Of a DNA stretch of 64,000 nt, positions 26,501-38,508 are shown in pieces. The notes beneath the pieces were generated by a model that was given only the letters and a program-made list of their open reading frames with translations, did no database searches and was not told the DNA's origin. Source of the DNA: Cyanoderma ruficeps (Eukaryota; Chordata; Aves; Passeriformes; Timaliidae); assembly GCA_008694505.1 (NCBI GenBank), contig VZDJ01000346.1:11839790-11903789 (forward strand), written 5' to 3'. Both the position numbers and the translations under genes were made by a program. How positions within the stretch are numbered: the first letter of the stretch is position 1; every line of letters begins with the position of its first letter.

Positions 26501-27400
26501 ATTCTGCTATCTTCCTTTTGGGAGGGGATGGCCAGAGCCATAACCAGGTCATATTCAAGAGCATTAAACAAAAAGTTTTCTAGCACCCCGCCATGGCATT
26601 TCTTTATGCTGCAGGCATGCAGAAGTGTCAGGTGGTGAGTGAAGCCTGACTGCAGACCACAAGCCTTTACTTGATCCCTCTGAATTGCCAAAGCAGTCAA
26701 AAAATGCCCCAACCATGAGCAAATGCAGATTTCTGTCCTGGCTGTGGGGGACAACCAGTGTGTCCACAGGAGAATAAAATAAGTGTCTTGAGGGCTCTCT
26801 ATGCAGATGTCAGGGGCTTAGTCCTTCTCCTGTGTTTAAGTTGTCAGACCTTTTCAGTGTTTGGTTTAAGACAGAATTTTACCTGGGTTTTTTTTCAAAA
26901 TCAGATAAAACCTGGCTGTCGACATCAGTTTGGATCACATTTCTTGCTACAAAAAAATCAAATTCATAACCAGCTCTTCTGAGCTTTCAAAAATACTAAA
27001 TGCATCTCTGAAGAGTAAACATCACTCTTCAAACGAAAGGTTTTGCTTCTCCTATTAACTGTGTAGTAAAACCTCTGAAATAGTCACAAGGGGCACAGAG
27101 AGGGGTTTTTTTGTATTCAGTAGATAAAAATGAGCTAGGCTTTCCTCCAAATCTTTGTTGCAGTAAGGGATTTTTACTTAGAAATTTGCAAAGACTTAAC
27201 TGTACAGATTCTCAGCTCCTGAGATGCTTCTTATGGTTGTTTGTTTCCACCATAAATGGTTTAAATGTTTCTTTTCTTTTTATTTTTTTCCCTTTTGTTT
27301 CAGACTGGATTGCCAGCCATGATGGTTTTTGGTGCTTTCAAGATCTCTCTAGAAAATACTGCCTTTTTTTTTTTTGTCATCCTGCTTTACAAAGTGCAGG
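14516..27400 (+). other. Intronic sequence, no gene recognised
   Basis: AT-rich intron with a few GC-richer patches (about 19600-20000, 20400-20850, 21350-21450, 22130-22280, 22980-23310) that carry no recognisable coding or repeat signature. Poly-T tracts lie near 19044 and at 21271-21309. A CATCAT run sits near 24870. The longest open frame in the window (26257-26754, minus, 165 codons) shows no domain or splice support. Confidence 0.5.
21271..21309. repeat. Poly-T tract with one ambiguous base
   Basis: About 39 T residues broken only by N at 21290. Its length is probably not reliable in the assembly. Confidence 0.9.
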
Positions 27401-27461
27401 ATGTTTGACATTGTAATATTAAAAAAAAATGTTTGACATTGTAATATTAAGAAAAAAAAAA
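27401..27461. repeat. 28-bp tandem duplication ending in poly-A
   Basis: The core ATGTTTGACATTGTAATATT occurs at 27401-27420 and again, identically, at 27429-27448. Each copy is followed by an A-rich tail. Two copies in direct orientation. Confidence 0.9.
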
Positions 27462-30400
27462 GCATAGATTTTGTTAGGAATGGAATAAGTTTATGATAGT
27501 GAATGCCAGGAATGAAATCCTAATGCTCATAAATTCTACAGCAGATTTTTCAGGTAATTCACTAGCCCCAGGACTTCCTATATGTATGGCCTATTAAACA
27601 CCTGATGACATTTTCTTTTTGAGGGAACTGGTAAGAAACTGTTCAAAGTGACCCATTCCTGGGAAGTGCTGCTGGGGAGCTCAGGGTGCCAGCTGGGCAG
27701 GAGGAGGTAAAAGCATCTGTTGGGTGGTTTCTAAGATGAAGTAGAAAACGTTACAGTTGTATGCAGAGGAAGGACAGAGAAAGAAAGTGCAAGTTCAACA
27801 GCTAGTCAGTGTATCTACCTACAGGGATGTCATATCACACAGCTTGGAGATGCACATTCCTCCTGGATTAGCTGAATGAGCAAACTCTCAGTGATTAGTA
27901 ACCAGAGGGTGCTGAGAGGCAGATTTGGGGTTTGTGCCTCTGTTCACTAGATTAGAGGTGCCAAGGCTGCATAGAAGGTTTTCAACAGCTAGAGTTATTG
28001 GGATGAGCAGTGTATGTCCTAGGAAAATAAAGTGAGATAGAAATGGAGAAAATGAGAGTTTGATGGCTTATTAGCAATAGTGCAATTGAACTACATAAAC
28101 AGGGGTATCAAATGTGTGTTTGAGCAGGGTTCTGTCAAACCAAGGTGCTGCTCAGCTGTGTTCCAAGCAAACACAGCATCTTCAGACCTGGTCACCAGCA
28201 GCTGAGTAACCCCAACTTTGGCCCTAGGATGTCTTTTTGGCCCTAGGATGCACTTTTGATGGGAACCTGCCTGCCTCTTCTAACATCCCAAGGACAGCAC
28301 AACCATAATTCACAGAAGGTGCCAGTAGCCAGAAGACAGCAGCAGTAACCAGCTCAGGATTCCACATGTCCCAAAAGATGCATATTTTCTTAGTTTTGTT
28401 GCATGGTTTTCTCTCCCCTAGAGTTCCTATGGTTAAAGATAGCTGCAGGAAAGGAAATTTTTGCCCCTTCTGCTTCAGATCTCAGTCAAGTTAGGACTTT
28501 GTCCTTGCTATCAGATTTCCCAGCCTGACCAGTGCAGCATTGTCTTTGCAGCCATCATTATCTGGCTGTCAGCTGGGAGCCTGCAGCAGCAGCATTTTGT
28601 GTCACACCAGGCAATATTGAAAGACCTGTGTTACCTATTGTTGAAAAGCTGGGCGAAGGCTGCTACAAAATACATAGAATAAAAGATAAAAAAGATTTGC
28701 CACAGTATTTCTTATATCTTTTATTTATTTTTCTACAAGCAGGCAGTCTGAAACAAAGCAAGAATGAGGAATATGATCCCAAGGCATTTCATGTTCAGAT
28801 TCCTTTCTGACAAAGAATAAATCATTTCAGCCCAAGTGTGCAGCTGTAATATATAAAAAAACCCAGCAGAAAACCCAAAACCAAGTGCAACACAAAGGTA
28901 GTAATAAAGCAGGGTGTTGGAGAAGGGTCAGGCTTAGGGAGAATTCATTCTCTTGGCTTCAAAATGCATGCAAAACTCAGACTTACTTTCAAGACATGGT
29001 GGTCTACTGAAGATACTGAAGTTCAAAGACTGTAGTGTTTTTTCAAACTATTTGCTAGCCATGGCTGTATCAATACACGATTCAGGTGTGCTGAAGGAAG
29101 ATGCATTAGAGCAAACTGCTTGTTTTTGTCAAGTCATTGCCATAAAATTGTGTCCTTGTTTGACCCTGTGTCCTACTCAGCTGACCCTGTTATTGCAGTC
29201 TAGATTAATTCTGATCTGGTATCTTTCTGTCTTTCCTGCCAGCAAAAGCACTGTCACCATTGTCTCAAGCACAGTTTGACAATATTAAGTGCACTTGCTT
29301 GGCTGTCATGCTCCTGCTTTGTTAATTTTGGTACTTATTTCTTTGGAAGTCTTACTTTTAAATTATTCTCAATTGCAAGAATAGATAACTTTTTTGACAT
29401 TAATTTACTACAGGCATTTCAACCAAGTCTTTTATTAATCATAAGTCACTTGAAAAAGGCCATGTGAAAATTTTACTGTGCAGATGACAGGTATTATCCC
29501 TTTATTCCTATGTGATGCTAGAAGAATAGACAGTGTATTTGTAATAACAATCTGGTGTTCCCCACAGTGCAGCAAGCTATTTTATTAGCTACTTCCAGAC
29601 AGCTTTATTAATTGGATTGTCCTTCAGACAGCCTTGGTGGTGAAGAATGTGTTCATAACACAGCTGAAAATATAAATCATAACACTATTTTTCAATTTGT
29701 GAAATTTATTTCCACTCACCTGCTGTCTTCCTTTGGGGCAGAACATAAACTTGCATAATTCAGGACATATGTACACGTATTGATCTGCAGGCCTCAGGAT
29801 TATGGAGAGGTGCTAAACACTTTGTAGCCTCTTTGCCCACAGCTATTTCGTACGACACAGAAGCAATACCCTGCAATCACAGTGAAAGCTGTGGTCTAAG
29901 GTAGAGCATTTCTTCTTAAAAACTAGTGATTTTCTTCTCAAAAGTCATCCTTTAAATCTTCAAAGGTTTCTAGTGGTAAGGAATAGACTTTTTATATCAT
30001 ATCAGAGATGGTATATTCAACAATGTAGCAGAATAACCTTATCATGTTATTTCACTGTTAATGATTCAATGAAATATTCCAGCCTTCATTTTAGGTAAAT
30101 ATATTTGATCAGCTGTAGGCTTAAAGTGTTCAAAACAAGGTCTCAGTTTCAGAAACATAATTTCAAGAAAAAGACCTTTCTTTTCTCATCACACAATGTT
30201 TGGACAGGATGCCCTGCCCATTCTTGACTTTATATGTATCAGTGCTCATAGTGTTGTTAGTTTATCCCAAGCTGTGTATCCACTGACTCCATATGTGGGA
30301 CCACTGACCAAGACCCTTCAAGTAAAGGTGGTTTTATCACTGTGACAAGTTCTTCCCAAATCTGTAGGGCCCTTTGAACAGCAAGAGCAAATGTAAGCAG

Positions 30401-32399
30401 CTGGTTTATGTGGAGCAGTAGTTGTTCATTGTTTCTCATAATGTCACTCTTATAAGTCATTAAAATAAGCTCCTGGTGTTGCTGTATGAACAGGGTTCAG
30501 AGTTAAAACAGAAACCATCAAGGCTGGATGCTGCCTACCTCAGAACTTTAAATGAGTTCTGGAGTAATTAAGGACAAACCAAAAAATACATCTCCAAAGG
30601 TACAGCATCTAACTCAGAAAACCCATAAACCAGAATCTACTGGAGGCTGGAAAGATATCCCTTGATGGACTTGTTGGAGATATTTGTCTAGATGATGCAG
30701 TACAGCCTTTCTTATATGTAGGAGGGATAAATGTCCTTGTCAACCCACACTGTTTGTGCAGAGTCATTGGAGCTGAGAACAGCTCCTTCAAATGCAAGAT
30801 GCCCTGGACTAGTCCAGACAAATATTCTAGTGAAAGTACAATGTTGAATGGCACAGAGAACTTAATTTCTAACTGCCAATTTTCTAGCTTCTAGTCCTTT
30901 CTCTGGACTAAGCAATACCCTGTATGAGTATAGTTATTTTGCCCTCATAGTGTCATTCATAATATTCTACATACATGTTGACACATTAAGATATCTTTGA
31001 GAGTTTAATCATGACCTGTGTATTTTCCAATCTATTTAGAGCAATTGTTATTATTATGACAATATTTAAGCAGTTAATATCTTAAACTAGCAGATGCCAT
31101 TCTCAGTGGAGTAGTCTATGCTGTTTAATTTCAACCAATACCTGGAGAAAATGTTTGAAAAATAAGGAAGTGCAGAGTTAAGAGGGGTCTGCTTAGTATT
31201 AAATTGTAGCCTAATAAAATTATCTGCTAGCACTGGAGAACTTTATCATTTTACTTCACTTGCTTTGAATTTCAGAGCTGTTATGATCCCTTCCTCCCAA
31301 ATCAATATCTCACTGCGATGTCATAAACCTCTTTTATTTCCAGGATCAGATCATGCAGTCAGCTATATACATTTATAGAGACCTAATTTAAGAAAAGTAT
31401 TGACAAAATCCAATGTGTATGTTGTGAACTTTATTGTAATAGGTCGTTTGTCTCCATTCATTAACTTTAGCAGCATAGTAACCTCTATTTTATGTTGCTA
31501 AAGATAGTGGAGATATCAGAACTATGGTGAATCGGTGATGGGGGTGTACTCACCCCACTCCAAAGTAGGATTTGAGAGTTAGTTCAGTCTTTCCCTCAGA
31601 ACTTTGGTAAAATATCTAGATCTGAGGAGGAGTTGAGAGTGATAATATCATTTGTCTCCACTTTAAAAAGGATTTTGACAATGTCTCAGAATTTATTTGT
31701 GCACAAGTTGTGATGTTATGTCTGGATGTGTGTGCAACTAGAGGGGTAAAAAGCTAGTTGGATTATCAGGCTCAGAGAATAGTGATTAATAATTCATACA
31801 GTCCTGGATGCCAGTAATGAGTTGAACGCTAATTTCTTTTGCAGCACAGAGAATATCTTTTCATTTTGTCCACTGCTATTGCAGTGTAAAAATGATACCT
31901 GGGGTTAGTGGGATTCTTGAGAAACAATGTGTTGAAAATATTGCAAAATGGGAAATGCAGTTGTAGAGCTACATCTGAATTCAGAAGGTCATCCATCAAT
32001 TCTTTTCTCTCAAGGTTTTCAGTGACTTTGTGAAAACTACTTAATTTCTTTGTACTCCCCTCATCTGTGGAAACTTAAGCCAAGCAATTTAAAGATAGGG
32101 TATTGGTGGGCAGCTCATCTTGGAAATAGATTAGGGACTGATCCTTCAGGCAGCTCTGCAGGCTGATCTGAGAGCAGTTTACTCTTTGGAGGTACCTGGG
32201 AGATGGGTGCTGTAACTGATTTAGCAGAACCTGAAAGGGGAAATTAATGCAAGGCCTAATTTATCATTGCTGTTCCATGTTCAGCTGTGACATGCACAAA
32301 TTATTGTACAATGAACAGTAGAATTTCACTGTTATTCTGCACGTAATCTGGGTATAGAGTGATGATTAGTAATACTTTACTGTCTTAAATTGCCTTTAG
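27462..32399 (+). other. Intron immediately upstream of the OXR1 exon
   Basis: AT-rich sequence running to the TTTAG acceptor at 32395-32399. The polypyrimidine stretch before the acceptor is short and weak. A 19-bp tandem duplication lies at 28219-28256. No other coding exon or known transposon family was recognised. Confidence 0.6.
28219..28256. repeat. 19-bp tandem duplication
   Basis: TGGCCCTAGGATG occurs twice, 19 bases apart, with a diverged T/C-rich tail after each copy. Confidence 0.8.
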
Positions 32400-32596
32400 A
32401 TTAAAGAAGAAGTCCCAGTCGGTGGATATTAGTGGGCCAGGATGCAACCCAGTGGCAGCTGAAGCTCAGACACCTGAGCCCAGCAAACCTTCACCTGCCA
32501 CTCCGACAGCAGCTCCCGAGGAGGAGCAGGACAACGCCACAAACACCCAGAGGCGCAACCCGCGGAGGAGTGATCTGAAGAGATATTACACCATTG
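32400..32596 (+). CDS. OXR1: OXR1 internal coding exon (N-terminal region)
   Basis: Seen: a TTTAG acceptor ends at 32399 and a GTGAGA donor starts at 32597. Between them are one base, 65 open codons and one base. The peptide begins LKKKSQSVDI, passes through a Pro/Thr/Ala-rich linker and an acidic EEEQDN stretch with NTQ, and ends RRSDLKRYYTI. Known: vertebrate OXR1 has the LKKKSQSVDI start, the EEEQ/NTQ segment and an RRSELKRFYTID-like end just before its LysM domain. The paralogue NCOA7 has a similar LKKK and ELKRYYSID layout but lacks SQSVDI, so OXR1 fits better. OXR1 protects cells, notably neurons, against oxidative damage and carries a C-terminal TLDc domain that is not in this window. 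The upstream codon is completed by A, and the downstream codon starts with G (Asp in mammals). The exon is GC-rich against AT-rich flanks. The frame stays open for 35 codons past the donor, which I read as intron. Inferred: the gene runs left to right across the whole window. Confidence 0.93.
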
Positions 32597-33177
32597 GTGA
32601 GATTTCTTTTACAGAAAAACAATCAAATACACTTGTTACAAAAGCAGGGTGTGACTGTTTATTTGTGGTTTGTTTCTTTTGCTTAATCGTGCCTGGCTAC
32701 TGAGTTTACAAATGCTCACACTGAGCAATAAGTTATCATATCTTAATTCTAATATCAAATTGCTCTATTTTAATTACTCTGCTTTATTTACCTGAATTTT
32801 TTCTTACTTACTCCTTTTTTTAAAAAAAATATTTCATAAGATGAAGTATTGAAGAAAACATAAAAACAATTTTGAAAGGAATGCTTTAGGAAAAATATTA
32901 TTCTTACAATGGATAGCTTTGGAATTTCGACAGAGATTGTTTAGAAGGTTCCTGATTAAAAAGGATTTCCAGTTTGGAGAGGGAGAAGGCATACTGAATG
33001 TGAAAAATTATTTAGGGAGCTTTTCAGTATATTTCTCTAAATATTTTGATTTTCTGGATCTTCATCTGGGATATCAGCATCTCTGTGAGTCTTATAAAAC
33101 CATCTTAGACACCCTGGAACGTGTTTTGCAGCCTGCTTCCCCGTAAAGAATTTTGAGATTGTGCTTCACTCCTTTCG
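32597..33177 (+). other. Start of the OXR1 intron downstream of the exon
   Basis: Opens with the GTGAGA donor. The exon frame stays open until TGA at 32701. The 32919-33146 open frame shows no recognised domain. Confidence 0.7.
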
Positions 33178-33430
33178 GCTAAGCTGGAAGGGACCACAGT
33201 GGGTCGTCTGGTCTGATCTCCCTGCTCAAGTAGGGTCATTCCAGAGCACATGGCTCAGGATTGTGTCCAGATGGCTCTTGAATATTTCCAGTGAGGGAGA
33301 CTCCACAACCTCTCTGGGCAACCTCTTCTAGTTCATAGTCACCTGCACAGTAAAGAAGTTCTTCCTTGTGTTCAGGTAGAACTTCCTGTGCATCAGTTTC
33401 TGCTCATTGCCTCTTGTCCAATAGCTTGGC
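33178..33430 (-). mobile_element. CR1 LINE 3' fragment, antisense
   Basis: In reverse complement it shows the CR1 3' signature in order: GACAAGAGGCAATGAGCAG, an AAGTTCTACCTGAACA-type stretch, GGTTGCCCAGAGAGGTTGTG, then ATTCAAGAGCCATCTGGAC and TGGTCCCTTCCAGCTT at the 3' end. The 5' portion is missing. Confidence 0.9.
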
Positions 33431-34020
33431 AATTGTTTGTGAGCTGTTGAATTATTGCAGTATAATGTGATGGTTTCTTATGCTCCAAGGGAACTATTTA
33501 GATGTCTTTAACTTGTCTAAAAGATAAGGAAAAAAGTGTTTCCTTAGACATCTTTCATTGTGTTATGTCTGATCCCTTGAAACTGGCTGTCATCGTAAGT
33601 TATGCTCCTTTTAAAGAAGGAAACCTCATTAGCAATCTACCCATTTTAATAATGGAGTCTGTATTTTAAGTGGTGAGTGACTGTATGTGTTTGCATTTCT
33701 TGATGCCTAAAAATTTTGCTCTATGCCTCTTTCTCCAAATGATCTTACAAGAATATCAAAGATAAGCCAAGATTGCTTTATACATTAAGCAGGATTTGGA
33801 ATGTGCTGTGCGTTTCATAAGAGTAATAATGAAAGTAGAAATCCACCACATCATCAAAATGAGTTCTGAATCTAATTCAGTATCAAAACATATTATTGCC
33901 AGTTTGATCACAGTTGAATATTCTTATGTGAGCACCCAAAACATAGTCGGCATATGGAACTACAGATTAAGGTTTGTGTTTATCTACTTGTTAAATTTGG
34001 CTCACTGCAGTTTCTTTTGG

Positions 34021-34109
34021 GACTCTTTACACAATCTCTATAATGTGAACTCCAATCTATATGTGGACTCTTTACACAATCTCTTAATGTGAACTCCAAT
34101 CTATATGTG
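34021..34109. repeat. 45-bp tandem duplication
   Basis: Two direct copies, 34021-34065 and 34066-34109. Both start GACTCTTTACACAATCTC and end CTCCAATCTATATGTG, and they differ by a single-base deletion. The near-identity suggests a recent duplication. Confidence 0.95.
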
Positions 34110-34224
34110 CTTTGAGTGATCACAAGGTCTGAGCACTAGTTGCTCAGGATGTGGCCTCTGTGCCAGAGTAACGGAATGTTGGTCATACATTTGAATGATT
34201 TGTTTGGATATTGTGCAGCACTTA

Positions 34225-34400
34225 TTTCACAGACTTGTTGACTGGAAAAGGCCTCTGAAGGTTGTATGGTCTGGTGTCCTTTTTAAAGCAGGACTTCAGC
34301 CAACACCAGCTAGAATAGCCAAGGCTTTGTCTTGCTGAGTTTTGACAGTCTCCAGGAATGGATACTCCTCTCCCTGTCTGCCTGTCATGCTGGAACATGA
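34225..34400 (-). mobile_element. Ancient CR1 fragment, antisense
   Basis: Diverged copy of the CR1 3' region. It keeps a GGCCTCTGAAGG, AAAGCAGGACTTCAGC, GAGTTTTGACAGTCTCCAGG and ATGGATACTCC order, equivalent to the family's pattern of paired hallmark phrases. It is more diverged than the other CR1 copies here. Confidence 0.65.
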
Positions 34401-37400
34401 ACAGTGTGTCCATAGATAACAGCAGTCAGAGGCAGCTTGCCTGTAAACAGATGCTGATGTTATTGAACAGCAGTTGTAGACCCTAGGGAAGTATGAGGGG
34501 AACAGACTACAGAAAGTGGCCAAACTTGCATTTTTTTTTCCAAATACCATCTTCCATTATCCTTGTGCAGATTATTGGGAGAGTCCAGAGCCATCTGGGC
34601 TGACCCAGCAGGGGAGAGGTGTTGGTTTTATGTTCTTACACATACAACCTTGTCTATGTGACTTGTCTAAATCACAAAGGTTAAGGTGCTAGAGCCAGTA
34701 TTACTGCATAATGCATTTTGTTTGACTTTTTCTGACAGGCAAATTAAAGAGACAAGGGTTGGTCTGTATCTTCTCAAATGTTTGATGGCACATGTTCCTG
34801 ATGACTGTGAAAATGACTGGTTTAATCTTGGACAGCACAGTACTGATACCAGATGAACATATTTACTGTACTGACTGAGTTGTTCCAATATTGAGTCTAT
34901 GGCTTTGGTAACCTGAAAGAATAATTATCTTAGAGCATATGTTAATTTATGACCTATATCACCCTCTTGACTTAAAAGAAATTTTCTGTGACTTGTCTCA
35001 AAAATAATTTCTAATAGTTAAAAACTAATCAAATGATTTGTTACTTTCTGAAGATTATTGTACTGACACACATGTAACAGACCCATACTCTAAAACAGAA
35101 AAACTCCAGATTCCTGTGAAGCTTTGTGTATGGTTGGCTGTTATATAGCATAAACAAGCATTAGGTCTGTTGCCAACTTAATACACTTACACAGAGGTTT
35201 ACCACGTTTTATCCTTGTTTTCTTGTTGTTCTACTAAGAACAACCTGTGTTCAATATCAAGTAAATGGATTAAGAAAATATGTTAGAAAATTAATGCTCT
35301 CAGCTGACTTTTTTCTTCGATTTTAAAATTAGTATTCTGTTACATTAACCTCAGAACAAGTTGGCAAATGACAGTGTTTATGGCAATGAGTAACAGAGCT
35401 TGAGCTAACAAGTGCCAAATGTGTATCATCTTACTGTCTTGCTCCTTAAGAATTTATTTTAAGTAATTATCATGATGTGTAAAGTACTTTATAGATATGA
35501 CAACTGAGTTCAAACACATAAAAAAAGTATCACATCTATGTTTAGACTTGTGCATATCGACAGTTTGTGCTTTAAAATGGAACTGCCTGCATCACATTGT
35601 CTATTAAATTAAAACTTCAGGGCCTAGCTGGATTTGTTGACATCTGCCCATTTTATTAAATAGCCATGCAAGTTATGATTATGTGTAAGAAATGTGTAAC
35701 TAGTTTTACTTTGTCAATTCATGAGAAGTATTAAAAAAACCAAAGATATTTTAAAAATGCGTGGGTTTTTTTGATTTGGCTATGCAGGAAGCACTTCAGA
35801 GATCTTTCTATAACTCACTCTGCTTTGCAGATCCAAAATGTGAGCATTTACCTTGCACACATATGCTTTGCAGAAGAAATTGTAGCAGCTTGTGTATGCT
35901 TGCAGCTACTGTGAGTAGACACATGCAATTGTCTAAGAGGTTGTGTTTCTAAAAGCTCTCTAGCATCAGAATATTTTTGATTTTTTTGTGCCACCTTATG
36001 TGCACACAGATTTACCCAGACCTTCCAAAACTGACTGAATAATGAGGAAGGAATAGCTGGTAATTCCAAGAGATTTTAAAATTTTATCAGCATTGCTCCT
36101 ACTTTAGACAGCTATAAACAAGTTACTTATTTTGCATTTCATCTTTCCCATTGACTACACTTCAGGTGCTTTCCAAACTTAGTGAGTCTAGTTGCACTTT
36201 TTAAAAGTGGGGGGAAAAGTAGGTAAGAAGGAGAAGAAATGATAGGAATAGGCAATGGGGAACAAGTTGTGTGCTTGGTTGAAATGAAATAAAAAATGGA
36301 GAGTCAGTGAGGGGGATAAATAGCTCTTCCATATGGCAGGCTCAGCAGGCAGGAAGGATCCAGCACCTCCAGTGCTGAACTGGTGTGAAAAAATTGAGTG
36401 GGAACCTCAAGATTAATAAGATGAATGTAGGAAAAACAGTCTGCATGGTGGGTTGGATGAAGTTTTTTGGAGAACTCTAGAAACAGCACCCAAGACACTT
36501 AAAAATAAAACCTAAAATTAGACTTTTTAGATGCTTCAGGCACTTAAAAATTCAGGCCACTTATTTCTGAAGTGCTTTTCATTGAACAACTCCCTCAAAA
36601 GAGAAAAAGAAGGTGCCTAGGTCTTCAGCACTCTGAAAAAGGGGCTGGAATATTAAACAATGGGGAATGATATGGGTAACCTGAATTCAAAGCAGTAAGG
36701 CTGTATCAGCTTAATGCCCTGTCCAACTACAAGAGCTACAGCCATTGTTAGGTGGCTGCATTACATCTGTATTGTTTGTAGGACCCAGCTGAAGGGTTGT
36801 AGGACTATACTTCACAATATGATGCCTCAGGATATACTTTTAGCAATTTATTAAAGTGAATGAAGTAGTTAATGTTACCCTATACAGACATGCATTCGAG
36901 GTGTATACTCAGCTGTGCAAGCCTGGTGTACAGTGCTTAGATACCTCTAAGAGGACATACACAGTGGACTGTCTACCTAATAAAACGCTGGTTTTGTAGG
37001 TGTAAAAGGCCTTCTTTTGTTCTGTTTGCCATTAAAATAAAACTGCAGCACTGGTATAGAGTAAATACATTATTTAAAAATAAGAAGGTCACGTAAAAAT
37101 ATTTTCCTGATCAGGCAAAAGAAATGATGAAAAAGGACAGAAGTTCATACTAGAAAATGTTATGGTACAGTATTGGTGGCAAGATAAGGGATGCAGTTTG
37201 TTTTGGTTATTTTTTTTTTTCATTGTATCTTCTAATAAAAACCTTAATGCAAATGTTGCTGCTCAGGCTCTTGCTAGCACAGCTCATTTCATTTAGAAGA
37301 CAACTCTCAACTGCCTCAGGAGACATCTTTTGTTGGCACAATCTCTGTCATCAGTGGAAGGTGTTGCTGCTACAACTACACACACTCAGTAGTTTAGACA

Positions 37401-37879
37401 GAATGCCTAAGTATGTATATGTGTATGTAATATGCAGCATGAGGACACTTGGGAAATACCAATTGCCAAAGTTCCCTTCCCTACAGTGACCCATTTAAAA
37501 AAAAAAAAAAAATCATGTTCTACCTGTTAAAAAAAAATAGAGCAAAAAAGAAACAAGCCTTTTCCTCCTTCATACTCTCTTGAAAACGAGGTCAGTAGAA
37601 TTTTAAAAGAGAAAATATTTTCTGCTAGCTTCATCTTGTGATATTAGTACTCTGAATTAACTAATAAAAAATCAGTATGGAAGAGAAATTAAGCTTTTGG
37701 GATAAGCAAGTCTGAATAAATACATATGAATTGACTAAGTTTCCAAAGCAATTGTCTAGTAGCTAATGCCAAAGTGATAAGTGGGAAAAGACTGATTTTA
37801 ATGTGGGTTCCTAATCTTGTTTGTAAGAGACAAAGTTTCAGTGGGTAGATGCTTTAGATTTAGCTGGGATTAGTTTAGT
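34401..37879 (+). other. Intronic sequence, nothing recognised
   Basis: AT-rich, with a poly-T near 37210 and a poly-A near 37497. Only short chance ORFs. Confidence 0.6.
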
Positions 37880-38508
37880 CATAGAATCACAGAATGGTTT
37901 GGGTGGAAAGGGACCTTAAAGTTCATCTAGTTCCAACCCCCTTGCCATAGGCAGAGACACTTTAACACTAGACGTGGTTTCTAAAAGCCCCATCCAACCT
38001 GGCCTTGAATACTTCCAGGGATGGGGTGTCCACACCTTCTCTGGGTAATCTGTGCCATTGCCTCACCATCCTCACAGTAAAGAATTCTCTCTAGAATCTA
38101 AACCAAGCCTCTTAGTGAAAGCCTTGTCTCATCACTACATGCCCATGCCAAAGTCCGTCTCCATCCTTCTTGTAGGCTCCCTTCAGGTATTGGGAAATTG
38201 CTATAAGATTTCCCTTTTCTTGTCCAGGTTGAACAACCCCAACTCTCCCAGTTTGTCTCCATTGGACAGGTGCTCCAGCCCTGTGATCATTTGGGTGTCT
38301 CTCCTCTGGAGTCGCTCCAGCAGGTCCCAGAGCTGGAAGCACTACCCAAGGAGGGGTCTCACAGAGTGAAGTGACAGAATCATCTTTATTGACCTTCTGG
38401 CCACGCTGCTTGTGATGGGGCCCAGGGTATATTTGGCTTTCTGGGCTGCGAGTGCACATTGCTGGGGCACGTTCAACTCCTTGTAAACCAGCACCCCCAA
38501 GTCACTAC
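37880..38508 (-). mobile_element. CR1 LINE 3' fragment, antisense
   Basis: Begins at the element's 3' end with CATAGAATCACAGAATGG, then GGACCTTAAAGTTCATC, CCAACCCCCTTGCCATAGGC, a GGATGGGGTGTCCAC segment, TGGACAGGTGCTCCAGCCC and CCAAGTCACTAC. These are classic CR1 3' segments in reverse. Open frames on both strands here are CR1 remnants, not host genes. Confidence 0.93.

Noticed and set aside
26257..26754. Longest open frame in the window (165 codons, minus strand)
   Set aside because: No recognised domain, no splice or promoter context, antisense to OXR1 intron, and overlapped by other chance frames.
32400..32596. Assignment of the exon to NCOA7 instead of OXR1
   Set aside because: NCOA7 shares the LKKK and LKRYYSID layout but lacks SQSVDI and the NTQ segment seen here.
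32422..32703. 93-codon frame read as a free-standing gene
   Set aside because: It starts at an internal GTG, and its first part is the OXR1 exon. The rest is intron past the GTGAGA donor.
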